Shown here: in pieces, positions 18,566-26,226 of the stretch
Position numbering within the stretch: the stretch's first letter is position 1
Layout of the letters: each line of letters begins with the position of its first letter
Assembly (NCBI GenBank): GCA_910588565.1
Contig: CAJUPF010000014.1
Location: 1-50,264 of the forward strand
Source of the DNA: an uncultured Lachnospiraceae bacterium
GTDB taxonomy: Bacteria > Bacillota > Clostridia > Lachnospirales > Lachnospiraceae
Length of the DNA stretch: 50,264 nt
Direction: 5' to 3'
Notes under the pieces: model-generated
Told to the model about the DNA's origin: nothing
The model's database searches: none
Seen by the model: the letters and a program-made list of their open reading frames with translations, nothing else
Program-made: the position numbers and the translations under genes

Positions 18566-19836
18566 TTGTTCTCACCTGCCTTAATAATATATTCGCCTCC
18601 GGCAAGTATGCCGTCCGGATAATCCTCTTTTTCTGTTACGCCGGAAATCGCCGTATTCTTTCCGATTCTGACATTGGAAGGTATGCGGGAATCTTCTCCA
18701 ACTGTCACAAGGCCAAACGCGTACACTTTATCATTCAGCTTACTTGGCGCCGCCTCGCCGCTCCCCATCTCAACCTTGTCACCAACTTCACAGCACTCGG
18801 CAATAATCACGCGATCCAGCCTGCAGCCTTCTCCAATATGCGTATCCTTCATAATAATGGAATCTTTCACCACAGTACCCCTGCCAATAATCACCCCGGC
18901 TCCAACCACAGAATTGTATACCTCTCCAAAAATCTCCGTACCCTCGCCAATAATACTCTTCTCAATCTTAGACTCCGATGAAATATACTGCGGCTCCACA
19001 TTGTCTGTCTTCGTATAGATCTTCCAGTATTCCTCATAGAGGTTGAACTCCGGAATCAGATCCACCAGCTCCATATTCGCTTCCCAGTAAGAACCCAGGG
19101 TACCCACATCTTTCCAGTATCCGTTATACTCATATGCGAACAGCCGCCGCTTCCGCTCGTGGCAATAAGGAATAATATGCTTGCCGAAATCACAGTTCCC
19201 CTGATCTTTCATGGCAATCAAAGCCTCGCGCAGCACGCTCCAAGTAAAGATATAAATGCCCATCGAAGCCAGATTGCTCCGCGGCTGCGCCGGTTTCTCC
19301 TCAAAATCTGTGATCCGCTTCTCCTCATCGGTAATGACAATCCCAAAACGGCTGGCCTCCTCAATCGGAACCGGCATAGCCGCAATCGTAACATCTGCAT
19401 TGTTTTCCTTATGGAAATCCAGCATCACTTCATAATCCATCTTATAAATATGATCGCCGGAAAGAATCAGCACATAGTTCGGATTGTAGCTGTCAATATA
19501 ACTCAAATTCTGATAAATCGCATTGGCCGTGCCTGTATACCATTCGCTGCTGTCATTCTTCTCATAAGGCGGCAGCACGGTAACGCCTCCATGGTTTCGA
19601 TCCAAATCCCAGGGAATTCCGATGCCGATATGAGAATTCAGCCGAAGAGGCTGATACTGGGTCAGAACTCCCACTGTGTCAATTCCTGAATTGATACAGT
19701 TACTGAGCGGAAAGTCAATTATGCGGTATTTACCGCCAAATGCCACCGCCGGCTTCGCCACATTCGCTGTAAGTACGCCAAGCCTGCTGCCCTGTCCGCC
19801 AGCCAGCAGCATCGCTATCATTTCTTTACGAATCAT
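18562..19836 (-). CDS. glgC: Glucose-1-phosphate adenylyltransferase, catalytic subunit
   Basis: Makes ADP-glucose from ATP and glucose 1-phosphate, the committed step in bacterial glycogen synthesis. The 424-residue product shows the N-terminal loop AGGQGSRLGVLTANVAKPAV with the pyrophosphorylase Lys, YRIIDFPLSNC, the WYTGTANAIYQN and SGDHIYKMDY stretches around the metal-binding Asp, FEEKP for the sugar phosphate, and a beta-helix C-terminal domain. The ATG at 19836 is chosen because it is properly spaced from AGAGGTGAG; a GTG at 19845 lies inside that site. First gene of glgC-glgD. Other glycogen genes are not in the window. Confidence 0.96.
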   Translation of the reverse strand: MIRKEMIAMLLAGGQGSRLGVLTANVAKPAVAFGGKYRIIDFPLSNCINSGIDTVGVLTQYQPLRLNSHIGIGIPWDLDRNHGGVTVLPPYEKNDSSEWYTGTANAIYQNLSYIDSYNPNYVLILSGDHIYKMDYEVMLDFHKENNADVTIAAMPVPIEEASRFGIVITDEEKRITDFEEKPAQPRSNLASMGIYIFTWSVLREALIAMKDQGNCDFGKHIIPYCHERKRRLFAYEYNGYWKDVGTLGSYWEANMELVDLIPEFNLYEEYWKIYTKTDNVEPQYISSESKIEKSIIGEGTEIFGEVYNSVVGAGVIIGRGTVVKDSIIMKDTHIGEGCRLDRVIIAECCEVGDKVEMGSGEAAPSKLNDKVYAFGLVTVGEDSRIPSNVRIGKNTAISGVTEKEDYPDGILAGGEYIIKAGENK

Positions 19837-19874
19837 ACCACTCACCTCTCGTATTTTTATAATTTATTATAAAA

Positions 19875-19903
19875 ATTATATCATAATATCATTTTTTACA
19901 CAA
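19875..19903 (-). promoter_or_regulatory. Promoter of glgC-glgD
   Basis: On the minus strand TTGTGT (complement of 19898-19903), a 17-base spacer and a perfect TATAAT (complement of 19875-19880), about 39 bases before the glgC start. Confidence 0.7.
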
Positions 19904-20171
19904 CATTTTTAACAAGCCATAACCCTGCTTTTGCTATTTTTTGTTAAAAACCACAAAATCTGTACACTTATCTGCATGATGTGTTGGATACTGCGCTGAC
20001 TCATGTACCTTTATTCCTATTTTTACAGCATCTGCCACGCATTTTTACCCTCTTTTAAACCAATCGGACTGCGTTTTACGCCTTTGCAGGTTTTTTATGG
20101 ATATTTTCTGTCACTTTGTCTTAAAAGCAACTATATACGCCGCAATTCCAAAATAAATATCCCTGAATAAT
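19904..20171. other. Divergent intergenic stretch, nothing recognised
   Basis: AT-rich spacer between the glgC and murC promoters. I see no open frame with a ribosome binding site, no strong hairpin and no repeat. Confidence 0.5.
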
Positions 20172-20199
20172 TTGCAATTCTCCAATTCTTGGTTATAAT
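20172..20199 (+). promoter_or_regulatory. Promoter of murC
   Basis: TTGCAA (20172-20177), a 16-base spacer and TATAAT (20194-20199), 43 bases before the murC start. Confidence 0.7.
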
Positions 20200-20242
20200 A
20201 TATAGAAACAATTCAAAAATATAAAAGATTGGACTGATAAGC

Positions 20243-21625
20243 ATGTATCAAATTAATTTTCAAACGCCCATCCACCTTCATTTCATCGGCATCGGCGGCA
20301 TCAGCATGAGCGGCCTCGCTGAAGTCCTTTTGGAGGAAGGCTTCCAAATCTCCGGCTCCGACTCCAAGGAATCGCCGCTTACAAGACAGCTTGCCGCAAA
20401 AGGCGCCCAAATAGCATACCCCCAATCCGCAGCGAATATTACTCCGGCCATTGACGCCGTTGTATACACTGCCGCAATCCACGAAGACAACCCGGAATAT
20501 GCCGCCGCCGTATCCGCAGGCCTTCCCATGCTCTCCCGTGCCCAGCTGCTTGGCCAGATTATGGACAATTACCAGAATTCTTTCGCCGTCGCCGGCACAC
20601 ATGGAAAAACGACAACTACCTCTATGCTTACGCAGATCCTGCTTGCCGCGGACACCGACCCCACCGTTTCCGTTGGCGGAATGCTAAAAGCCATTGGAGG
20701 CAATATCCGTGTCGGGCATTCCGATGTGTTCCTGACAGAAGCCTGTGAATATACCAACAGTTTCCTGAATTTCCGTCCAAAATACAGTCTGATTCTAAAC
20801 ATCGAAGAGGATCATATGGACTTCTTTGAAAACCTCGCGCAGATCCGGGATTCTTTCCACAGATTTGCCGCAAACACCGTCTCTGGCGGCGCTGTTATTA
20901 TCAATGGCGATATTGCGGACTATCCGGAACTTACGGACGGCCTTCCGGTATCCACAATCACCTATGGCAGTTCCGATTCCTTCGACTACTATCCGGCCGA
21001 TATCTCATTTGACGAAAAAGGATGCGCTTCTTATACGATTCTGCACAAAGGCAGCGCCGTCACCAAAGTCTCACTTTCCGTTGCCGGAATGCACAATGTA
21101 TATAACTCCTTAGCCGCAGCTGCAGCCGCCCTGGAGTTTCACCTTCCCACAGAAGCGGTATCCCGTGGGCTTTCCCTGTTTGACGGAACGGAACGCAGGT
21201 TCCAGTTCAAGGGCTCCATGAAAGATCATGTTACCATAATTGATGATTATGCACATCATCCTACCGAAATTACCGCTACTTTAACTGCTGCCGCCAACTA
21301 TCCGCACAAACGTCTGATCTGTGTCTTCCAGCCGCATACCTATTCCCGCACAAAGGCTTTTCTGTCCGATTTTATCAAAGCTCTTTCCGCAGCGGATATC
21401 GTCGTACTGGCTGATATCTATGCCGCACGGGAAACAGATACGTTAGGCGTCAGTTCTGAAGATATTGCAGCTGGCCTAACGGAACTTGGAACAGAAAATT
21501 ACTATTTTCCAACTTTTTCAGAAATCGAATCTTTTTTAGAAAAAAAATGTTTAAACGGTGACTTGTTGATAACTATGGGCGCCGGAGACGTTGTAAAAAT
21601 TGCAGAAGACCTACTTATACACTGA
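20243..21625 (+). CDS. murC: UDP-N-acetylmuramate--L-alanine ligase
   Basis: An ATP-dependent ligase adding the first amino acid, L-Ala, to UDP-MurNAc in cytosolic peptidoglycan synthesis. The 460-residue product has the Mur-ligase three-domain plan: the UDP-binding N-domain with GIGGISMSGLAE (16-27), the ATP-binding loop AGTHGKTTTT (117-126), the central EACEY and NIEEDHMDFF metal-site region, and the C-terminal DDYAHHPTEI motif. The ribosome binding site is weak (GGA about ten bases upstream), but the N-terminus aligns with the family. It is transcribed alone and followed by a terminator lying within a group of DnaA boxes. Confidence 0.97.
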   Translation: MYQINFQTPIHLHFIGIGGISMSGLAEVLLEEGFQISGSDSKESPLTRQLAAKGAQIAYPQSAANITPAIDAVVYTAAIHEDNPEYAAAVSAGLPMLSRAQLLGQIMDNYQNSFAVAGTHGKTTTTSMLTQILLAADTDPTVSVGGMLKAIGGNIRVGHSDVFLTEACEYTNSFLNFRPKYSLILNIEEDHMDFFENLAQIRDSFHRFAANTVSGGAVIINGDIADYPELTDGLPVSTITYGSSDSFDYYPADISFDEKGCASYTILHKGSAVTKVSLSVAGMHNVYNSLAAAAAALEFHLPTEAVSRGLSLFDGTERRFQFKGSMKDHVTIIDDYAHHPTEITATLTAAANYPHKRLICVFQPHTYSRTKAFLSDFIKALSAADIVVLADIYAARETDTLGVSSEDIAAGLTELGTENYYFPTFSEIESFLEKKCLNGDLLITMGAGDVVKIAEDLLIH

Positions 21626-21754
21626 GTTATCCACATTATCCACATTTTGAATGTCTGATTATTCACATCCAGGATGTGGATTTTTTCATTTCCGGCGGTT
21701 CTGAAAACATATGGTTTTTCTTAGCTTCCCCACCTGTTATCCACATTATCCACA
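21615..21754 (+). promoter_or_regulatory. DnaA-box cluster upstream of the dnaD-like gene
   Basis: Five perfect matches to TTATNCACA, all on the plus strand: 21627-21635, 21636-21644, 21659-21667, 21737-21745 and 21746-21754. Four are TTATCCACA, arranged as two back-to-back pairs; the 19-base unit GTTATCCACATTATCCACA occurs twice, exactly 110 bases apart. A sixth site with one mismatch (21615-21623) overlaps the murC stop. The cluster sits between murC and two replication-restart/helicase-loading genes. DnaA is inferred to bind here and either regulate those genes or be titrated. Confidence 0.8.
21664..21686 (+). terminator. Short terminator after murC
   Basis: CACATC/GATGTG stem (21664-21669 with 21673-21678) with a 3-base loop, then GA and six T. 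It overlaps the third DnaA box. Confidence 0.55.
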
Positions 21755-21800
21755 ATCGCCCAAACCCTTGATTTTACTAGGGTTGAGCGAAAATTTTCTC

Positions 21801-21829
21801 TTTTCAATTTGCATAATGCGTGCTATAAT
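21801..21829 (+). promoter_or_regulatory. Promoter of the dnaD-like operon
   Basis: TTTTCA (21801-21806), a 17-base spacer and TATAAT (21824-21829), about 37 bases before the start codon and about 50 bases after the last DnaA box. Confidence 0.65.
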
Positions 21830-21866
21830 TTGGAAACAGATTAGATAGTAAGAGAGGGGTAATCAT

Positions 21867-22931
21867 ATGTCGAACATTACATTAGCGGGCAGCGGTTTAT
21901 TATCTTCTACCTGTGTTCCCAACATTTTCATAGACAAATATATGACAGCTGCCAATGGAGAATTCGTAAAAATTTATCTGTATCTGCTCCGCTGCATGAG
22001 CCAGAACCGACAGGCCTGCACCATCTCTGAACTCGCTGATATCTTTGAACATACAGAGAAAGACGTTCTTCGGGCGCTGACCTACTGGGAGAAGATGCAG
22101 CTGCTTCATCTGGAATATAACGCCAGCCATGAAGTTTCCGGCATCGCCTTAAACCTTCCGGAACACGCCGCCGCTCCCTGCATAGGCCAGGAAGAGAACA
22201 CAGACAAAGGTTCTGCCAGACCCATACATACGCCAGAAGATGCATGCGCCTATACATTAGAACAAATGGAACACTTTCAGAAGGATGAAGCGGTACAGGA
22301 AGTTTTATTTATTACTGAGAATTATCTTGGCCGTACCTTAAACCCTACGGATATCCGCACGATTTTGTACTGGTATGACGGACTGCATTTTTCGGCAGAT
22401 TTAATTGAATACCTGATCGAGATCTGCATCAGCAACGGCCATACCAGTTTCCGGTATATGGAAAAAATCGCCCTTTCCTGGGCAGAAACAGGCATTACTT
22501 CTGTGGAAGACGCCAAGCGGGAGCACAACATGCACCAGAAAGACGTCTATGCCGTTATGAAAGCCTTTGGCATCAGCGGCCGCAACCTGATTGCATCCGA
22601 GCTTAAGACTATCCAGAAATGGACAGGCTCATACGCCCTATCCATGGATTTGATCAAAGAAGCCTGCCGCCGTACCATCCAGTCTACGGGAAAGCCTTCT
22701 TTTGAATATGCCGATACGATTCTGACCAGCTGGCACAGAAATAATGTCCATTCCTTAAACGATATTGTCAAACTGGATACTGCGCACCAGAAGTCCCGCG
22801 CGGCCGCCAAATCCAAAGACACCGCACAGCGTTCCTCAGGCAGCCGGTTTAACAATTTTCCACAGCGTACCTACAATTACGATCAGCTTGAACAACAGCT
22901 TTTGAACAGTAACTGTTCCGCCTCAGGCTGA
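21867..22931 (+). CDS. DnaD-domain primosome protein
   Basis: The 354-residue protein fits the DnaD/DnaB family of Gram-positive replication initiation and restart: an N-terminal winged-helix region (about 25-95, PNIFIDKYM...YLYLLRC) and two DnaD-type helical domains (about 150-215, NYLGRTLNPTDIRTILYW...SWAETGITS; about 225-300, FGISGRNLIASELKTIQKW...SWHRNNVHS). A low-complexity C-terminal tail rich in Ser, Asn and Gln follows. In Bacillus, DnaD and DnaB remodel DNA and help recruit the DnaI-DnaC helicase complex at oriC. GAGAGGGG precedes the ATG. The next gene, 46 bases on, is the matching helicase-loader ATPase, supporting an operon. In annotation it would often be named only by domain; a one-to-one match with Bacillus DnaD or DnaB is not certain. 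Confidence 0.88.
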   Translation: MSNITLAGSGLLSSTCVPNIFIDKYMTAANGEFVKIYLYLLRCMSQNRQACTISELADIFEHTEKDVLRALTYWEKMQLLHLEYNASHEVSGIALNLPEHAAAPCIGQEENTDKGSARPIHTPEDACAYTLEQMEHFQKDEAVQEVLFITENYLGRTLNPTDIRTILYWYDGLHFSADLIEYLIEICISNGHTSFRYMEKIALSWAETGITSVEDAKREHNMHQKDVYAVMKAFGISGRNLIASELKTIQKWTGSYALSMDLIKEACRRTIQSTGKPSFEYADTILTSWHRNNVHSLNDIVKLDTAHQKSRAAAKSKDTAQRSSGSRFNNFPQRTYNYDQLEQQLLNSNCSASG

Positions 22932-22977
22932 GCAGTTACATGAAATACCACACATTAACCACAGGGAGAATCGAACT

Positions 22978-23964
22978 ATGCCGTTAAGCAATGCGCAATA
23001 CGATCAGATTATACGTGAATATAATGCGAAGCAGATAAAGAACCAGCATATGGTTGACGATCGCATGAATGAGGTTTACGGAAAAGACAAGCGTCTAAAA
23101 GCAATTGACGATGCGATTTCCTCCTGTTCCCTTTTTCAGGCCAGGAAATTATTAAATGGCGATGTCACTGCGCTTGCTACATTACGCAGCAAGCTCTCCG
23201 AATACAAAAAGCAGCGGCTGGATATTTTAAAGCAATTAGGGTATTCCGAACAGTATTTTGAACCGGTCTACGAATGCCCGGACTGTAAGGACACCGGATA
23301 TATTGAGAATGAACGCTGCCACTGTTTTATGCAGCGTGCCATTGACTTAGTCTATACCCAGTCGAATATCCGCAATATTTTAAAAGATGAGAATTTTGGC
23401 ACTTTTTCTTATGATTATTATTCTGACAGCCAGCAGAATCCCGCAACCGGGCTGACTTCTCTGCAGACGATTCAGAATGCCGTCAGAGAGTGCCAGAAAT
23501 TCATCCGGGATTTCGATACGGATTTCTCCAATCTGTTTTTGTATGGAGACACCGGAGTCGGCAAGACGTTTCTGTCAAATTGCGTTGCCAAGGAATTATT
23601 GGACACAGGACATTCCGTCATCTACTTTACAGCGTTTCAATTATTTGATATATTTGAAAAAAACACATTCCAAAAAGAAAATGACAAAGATATTATTGCG
23701 GCTCATCAGAATATTTTTGACTGCGATCTTCTGATCCTGGACGACCTTGGCACGGAAATGCCGAATTCCTTTACTATTTCACAATTGTTTTTATGTATCA
23801 ACGAACGGATACTCCGCAGCAAATCGACGATTATTTCCACGAATCTTTCGCTGAACCAGGTTGCGGAAATCTACTCGGAGCGGACATTTTCCAGAATATC
23901 GAGCAAATATGTAATGTTAAAACTATTCGGCGATGATATCCGTATCCAGAAAAAAATTCATTAG
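22978..23964 (+). CDS. DnaC/DnaI-like helicase loader ATPase
   Basis: A 328-residue AAA+ ATPase inferred to load the replicative helicase. An N-terminal helical part is followed by a zinc-ribbon-like motif, CPDC at 100-103 and CHC at 114-116, as in DnaI-type loaders. Walker A is GDTGVGKT (190-197) and Walker B LLILDDLGTE (about 248-257), with sensor-like STNLS further on. The start has GGGAG eight to nine bases upstream. Second gene after the DnaD-domain gene. IstB-type transposition ATPases share this core but lack the zinc motif and lie beside a transposase, which is absent here. Confidence 0.9.
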   Translation: MPLSNAQYDQIIREYNAKQIKNQHMVDDRMNEVYGKDKRLKAIDDAISSCSLFQARKLLNGDVTALATLRSKLSEYKKQRLDILKQLGYSEQYFEPVYECPDCKDTGYIENERCHCFMQRAIDLVYTQSNIRNILKDENFGTFSYDYYSDSQQNPATGLTSLQTIQNAVRECQKFIRDFDTDFSNLFLYGDTGVGKTFLSNCVAKELLDTGHSVIYFTAFQLFDIFEKNTFQKENDKDIIAAHQNIFDCDLLILDDLGTEMPNSFTISQLFLCINERILRSKSTIISTNLSLNQVAEIYSERTFSRISSKYVMLKLFGDDIRIQKKIH

Positions 23965-23990
23965 ATTCCTTTTATCTAATTGAATATATA
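23961..23990 (+). promoter_or_regulatory. Possible promoter of the prs-like gene
   Basis: TTAGAT (23961-23966), an 18-base spacer and TATATA (23985-23990). It starts within the stop codon region of the preceding gene. Moderate match only. Confidence 0.4.
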
Positions 23991-23999
23991 AGAAACTAA

Positions 24000-24028
24000 T
24001 GTAACAGTTCAGACACTTTACTGTTACA
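24000..24028 (+). promoter_or_regulatory. Inverted repeat upstream of the prs-like gene
   Basis: Perfect 9-base arms TGTAACAGT (24000-24008) and ACTGTTACA (24020-24028) around 11 bases. It would lie at the transcription start of the promoter proposed just upstream, so it could be an operator or a leader hairpin. No T-run follows. Confidence 0.5.
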
Positions 24029-24065
24029 GATTTACACATGGACTTACAATTTATGGAGGACTGTT

Positions 24066-25250
24066 ATGGCAAACGATGAAAAATTATTACAAATGCTTCC
24101 TGCCGGCACCCTTGGGCTCATTCCCTTAGAAAGCTTTCAGGAGATGGGGAAAAAGGTAGACCGCTATCTGGTAAAATGGCGGGCAAACCGTAAATACGAG
24201 CACGCCGATACCTTTGCCATGAATCGTTACTCACGGGACAGCTACATTGTAAAAGCCTCCTGCCCACGATTCGGAAGCGGTGAAGCAAAGGGTGTCATCT
24301 CGGATTCCGTCCGCGGTTATGACCTGTACCTGATGGTAGATGTTACAAACCATCATCTGACTTATTCATTATGCGGACATACCAACCTGATGTCGCCTGA
24401 CGACCATTTTGCCGACTTAAAGCGCATTATTGCCGCCGTAGGAGGAAAAGCAAGAAGAATCACCGTTATTATCCCCTTCCTGTACGAAAGCCGGCAGCAC
24501 AAACGTACTTCAAGAGAATCCTTAGACTGTGCCTTAGCCCTTCAGGATTTGATCAATATGGGGGTAACAAACATTATCACCTTCGACGCCCATGATCCCA
24601 AGGTACAAAACGCAATCCCGCTGAAAGGGTTTGACTCGGTGCAGCCTGCGTATCAGTTTATCAAAGGTCTGTTAAACAATGTAAAAGATCTGAAAATCGA
24701 CAACGATCATATGATGGTAATAAGCCCCGACGAGGGCGGCACCAACCGGGCTATTTATCTGGCCAATGTGCTTGGGCTCGATATGGGAATGTTCTACAAA
24801 CGCCGGGATTACAGCAAAATTGTCGGCGGGCGCAATCCAATCGTTGCGCATGAATTTCTGGGTTCTTCTGTAGAAGGAAAAGACGTTTTAATTATAGACG
24901 ATATGATATCCTCCGGAGACAGTATGATTGATGTGGCCACTGAATTAAAGAAGCGCAAAGCAAACCGTATCTTTGTGATTTCCACCTTCGGACTGTTTAC
25001 CAATGGCTTAGAAAAATTTGACAAAGCATACAACGACGGCATTATTTACCGCCTTTTGACAACCAACCTGACCTGTCAGGATGACGAGCTTTTGTCCAAA
25101 CCCTATTACATCAACTGTGACATGAGCAAATACATCGCTTACATTATCGACAACTTAAATCATGACGTATCCATCAGTGAACTGCTGGACCCCTATGACA
25201 GAATCCAGCGCATTCTGACCAAATACAAAGCCAAAAATATCAAGAAATAA
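24066..25250 (+). CDS. prs: Ribose-phosphate pyrophosphokinase, long form
   Basis: Makes PRPP from ribose 5-phosphate and ATP for nucleotide, His, Trp and NAD synthesis. At 394 residues it is about 80 longer than the usual enzyme, with extra sequence at both ends. Visible motifs are the N-terminal region around VRGYDLYLMVDV, the ATP-region IIPFLYESRQHKRTSRES, TFDAHDP with the metal-binding His, the ISPDEGGTNRA stretch and the PRPP loop VLIIDDMISSGDS. That last motif differs from the common DDxIDTAGT by Ser-Gly-Asp. GGAGG precedes the ATG. It ends at a terminator shared with the convergent gene. This long form is known from clostridial genomes, but assignment of activity is by family only. Confidence 0.88.
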   Translation: MANDEKLLQMLPAGTLGLIPLESFQEMGKKVDRYLVKWRANRKYEHADTFAMNRYSRDSYIVKASCPRFGSGEAKGVISDSVRGYDLYLMVDVTNHHLTYSLCGHTNLMSPDDHFADLKRIIAAVGGKARRITVIIPFLYESRQHKRTSRESLDCALALQDLINMGVTNIITFDAHDPKVQNAIPLKGFDSVQPAYQFIKGLLNNVKDLKIDNDHMMVISPDEGGTNRAIYLANVLGLDMGMFYKRRDYSKIVGGRNPIVAHEFLGSSVEGKDVLIIDDMISSGDSMIDVATELKKRKANRIFVISTFGLFTNGLEKFDKAYNDGIIYRLLTTNLTCQDDELLSKPYYINCDMSKYIAYIIDNLNHDVSISELLDPYDRIQRILTKYKAKNIKK

Positions 25251-25257
25251 TTCTGTA

Positions 25258-25287
25258 AATAAAAAACCGGCATACGCCGGTTTTTTT
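25258..25287. terminator. Bidirectional terminator between convergent genes
   Basis: ACCGGC (25266-25271), loop ATAC, GCCGGT (25276-25281), with an A-run on the left and a seven-T run on the right, so it can end both the prs-like gene and the DUF6465-like gene. Confidence 0.9.
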
Positions 25288-25302
25288 CAAATGTATCATC
25301 AT

Positions 25303-25809
25303 TTAAAATAAATCAAGATCGCCTGTAATCTTATCGTTGATTACATAATAAGCTTTGCCATCCTGTGGCTTTATATAAACCTGAAGTGACTTAATGGAGG
25401 ATTCACGATGTTTCTGAGCAACATACAGCTCTTTTACTTTTGCTACAATATCCGCAACATCCGTCTGCTGCTCCTGATACTGTATAAATACTTCAGGTAT
25501 TACAGGGCTCTTTTCTTTTACAGTTTTCTTCACTTTCGCTGCTGCCTTCTTTGCAGCTTCCGCTGCTTCTGTTTCCTTTTCCGCCGGAACTTCTGCCTTC
25601 GCTTTTGCTGGTTCTGTTTCAGCTTTTACTGTTTTCGCTGCTTCCGTATTCTTCACTTCTGCCTTTTTCACATCCGGCTTCTTCGTTTCTTCCTTTTTTA
25701 CTTCCGTCTGCTTCGCTTCAGCTTTCTTCGTCTCTGTCTTTTTCGTTTCTGTGTTCTTTTTGGCTTCTACTACAGGTGTCTCAACTTTCAGTTCTTTTGA
25801 CTTTGCCAT
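25303..25809 (-). CDS. DUF6465-like protein with Lys/Glu/Ala-rich N-terminus
   Basis: A 168-residue protein. Residues 1-105 are low-complexity, repeats of Lys, Glu, Thr and Ala (ETKKTETKKAE and similar), probably disordered or helical. Residues 108-168 form a compact conserved domain (VFIQYQEQQTDVADIVAKV...SIKSLQVYIKPQDGKAYYVIN...GDLDLF) that I match to DUF6465, found widely in Lachnospiraceae and of unknown function. The ATG at 25809 follows GGGAGG; an upstream frame start at 25836 is not supported. It follows the HPr-like gene by 19 bases, and the two are probably co-transcribed. No signal peptide, so cytosolic. Confidence 0.75.
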   Translation of the reverse strand: MAKSKELKVETPVVEAKKNTETKKTETKKAEAKQTEVKKEETKKPDVKKAEVKNTEAAKTVKAETEPAKAKAEVPAEKETEAAEAAKKAAAKVKKTVKEKSPVIPEVFIQYQEQQTDVADIVAKVKELYVAQKHRESSIKSLQVYIKPQDGKAYYVINDKITGDLDLF

Positions 25810-25828
25810 AACAATTGACCTCCCAAAA

Positions 25829-26083
25829 CTATTCACATACTAAAAATTTTTCCATTGCATGCAGCGCTTCTTTTTCATCGTTGCCCTCTGTAACAATGTT
25901 TACCGTCATCCCCTTGCTGGGATTAAAAGCCATAATCCCCATAATGCTCTTGGCATTAATCCGGCAGTTCTGGCTCTCCAAGGTAATGTTGCTGTCAAAC
26001 TGACAGGCAACCTGCACCAGCTCCGCAATAGGATTGTCATGTTTCTTTGAAACATTTGAAACTACTATTTCTTTCTTACTCAT
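25829..26083 (-). CDS. HPr-family protein with altered active-site motif
   Basis: An 84-residue relative of the PTS phosphocarrier HPr. The HPr phosphorylation His15 is at the exact position, but the usual G-[IL]-H-A-R-P reads KKHDNP: Ala16 is Asp and Arg17 is Asn. The regulatory Ser46 is present in KSIMGIMAF, the site used by HPr kinase. A normal HPr needs Arg17 for phosphotransfer, so this is more likely a regulatory Crh-like variant than the carrier of the PTS. Strong AGGAGG site; own promoter (26114-26142). It shares a likely operon with the DUF6465-like gene. No other PTS gene is in the window. Confidence 0.85.
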   Translation of the reverse strand: MSKKEIVVSNVSKKHDNPIAELVQVACQFDSNITLESQNCRINAKSIMGIMAFNPSKGMTVNIVTEGNDEKEALHAMEKFLVCE

Positions 26084-26113
26084 GGTTTCATTTCCTCCTC
26101 AAGTACACCCATT

Positions 26114-26142
26114 AATATAAACTATAATTCATAATTTTACAA
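26114..26142 (-). promoter_or_regulatory. Promoter of the HPr-like gene
   Basis: On the minus strand TTGTAA (complement of 26137-26142), a 17-base spacer and TATATT (complement of 26114-26119), about 30 bases before the start codon. Confidence 0.6.
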
Positions 26143-26226
26143 TATGTTTTTAGAAAATCAGTAAATTCCCACGAAAGAAATGGTTTGCCTCTCTAAAAAT
26201 TGGTTATTTTTGTCTGTAATTCACAC

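Noticed and set aside
21615..21754. Chromosomal replication origin
   Set aside because: dnaA, dnaN and other oriC neighbours are absent, and no clear AT-rich unwinding region adjoins the boxes; a regulatory or titration role fits better.
22978..23964. IstB transposition protein
   Set aside because: The zinc-ribbon-like N-domain and the DnaD-domain neighbour point to a helicase loader, and no transposase is present.
25408..25811. Plus-strand Phe/Leu/Arg-rich frames
   Set aside because: They run opposite the Lys/Glu-rich DUF6465-like gene, whose codons create the open frames.
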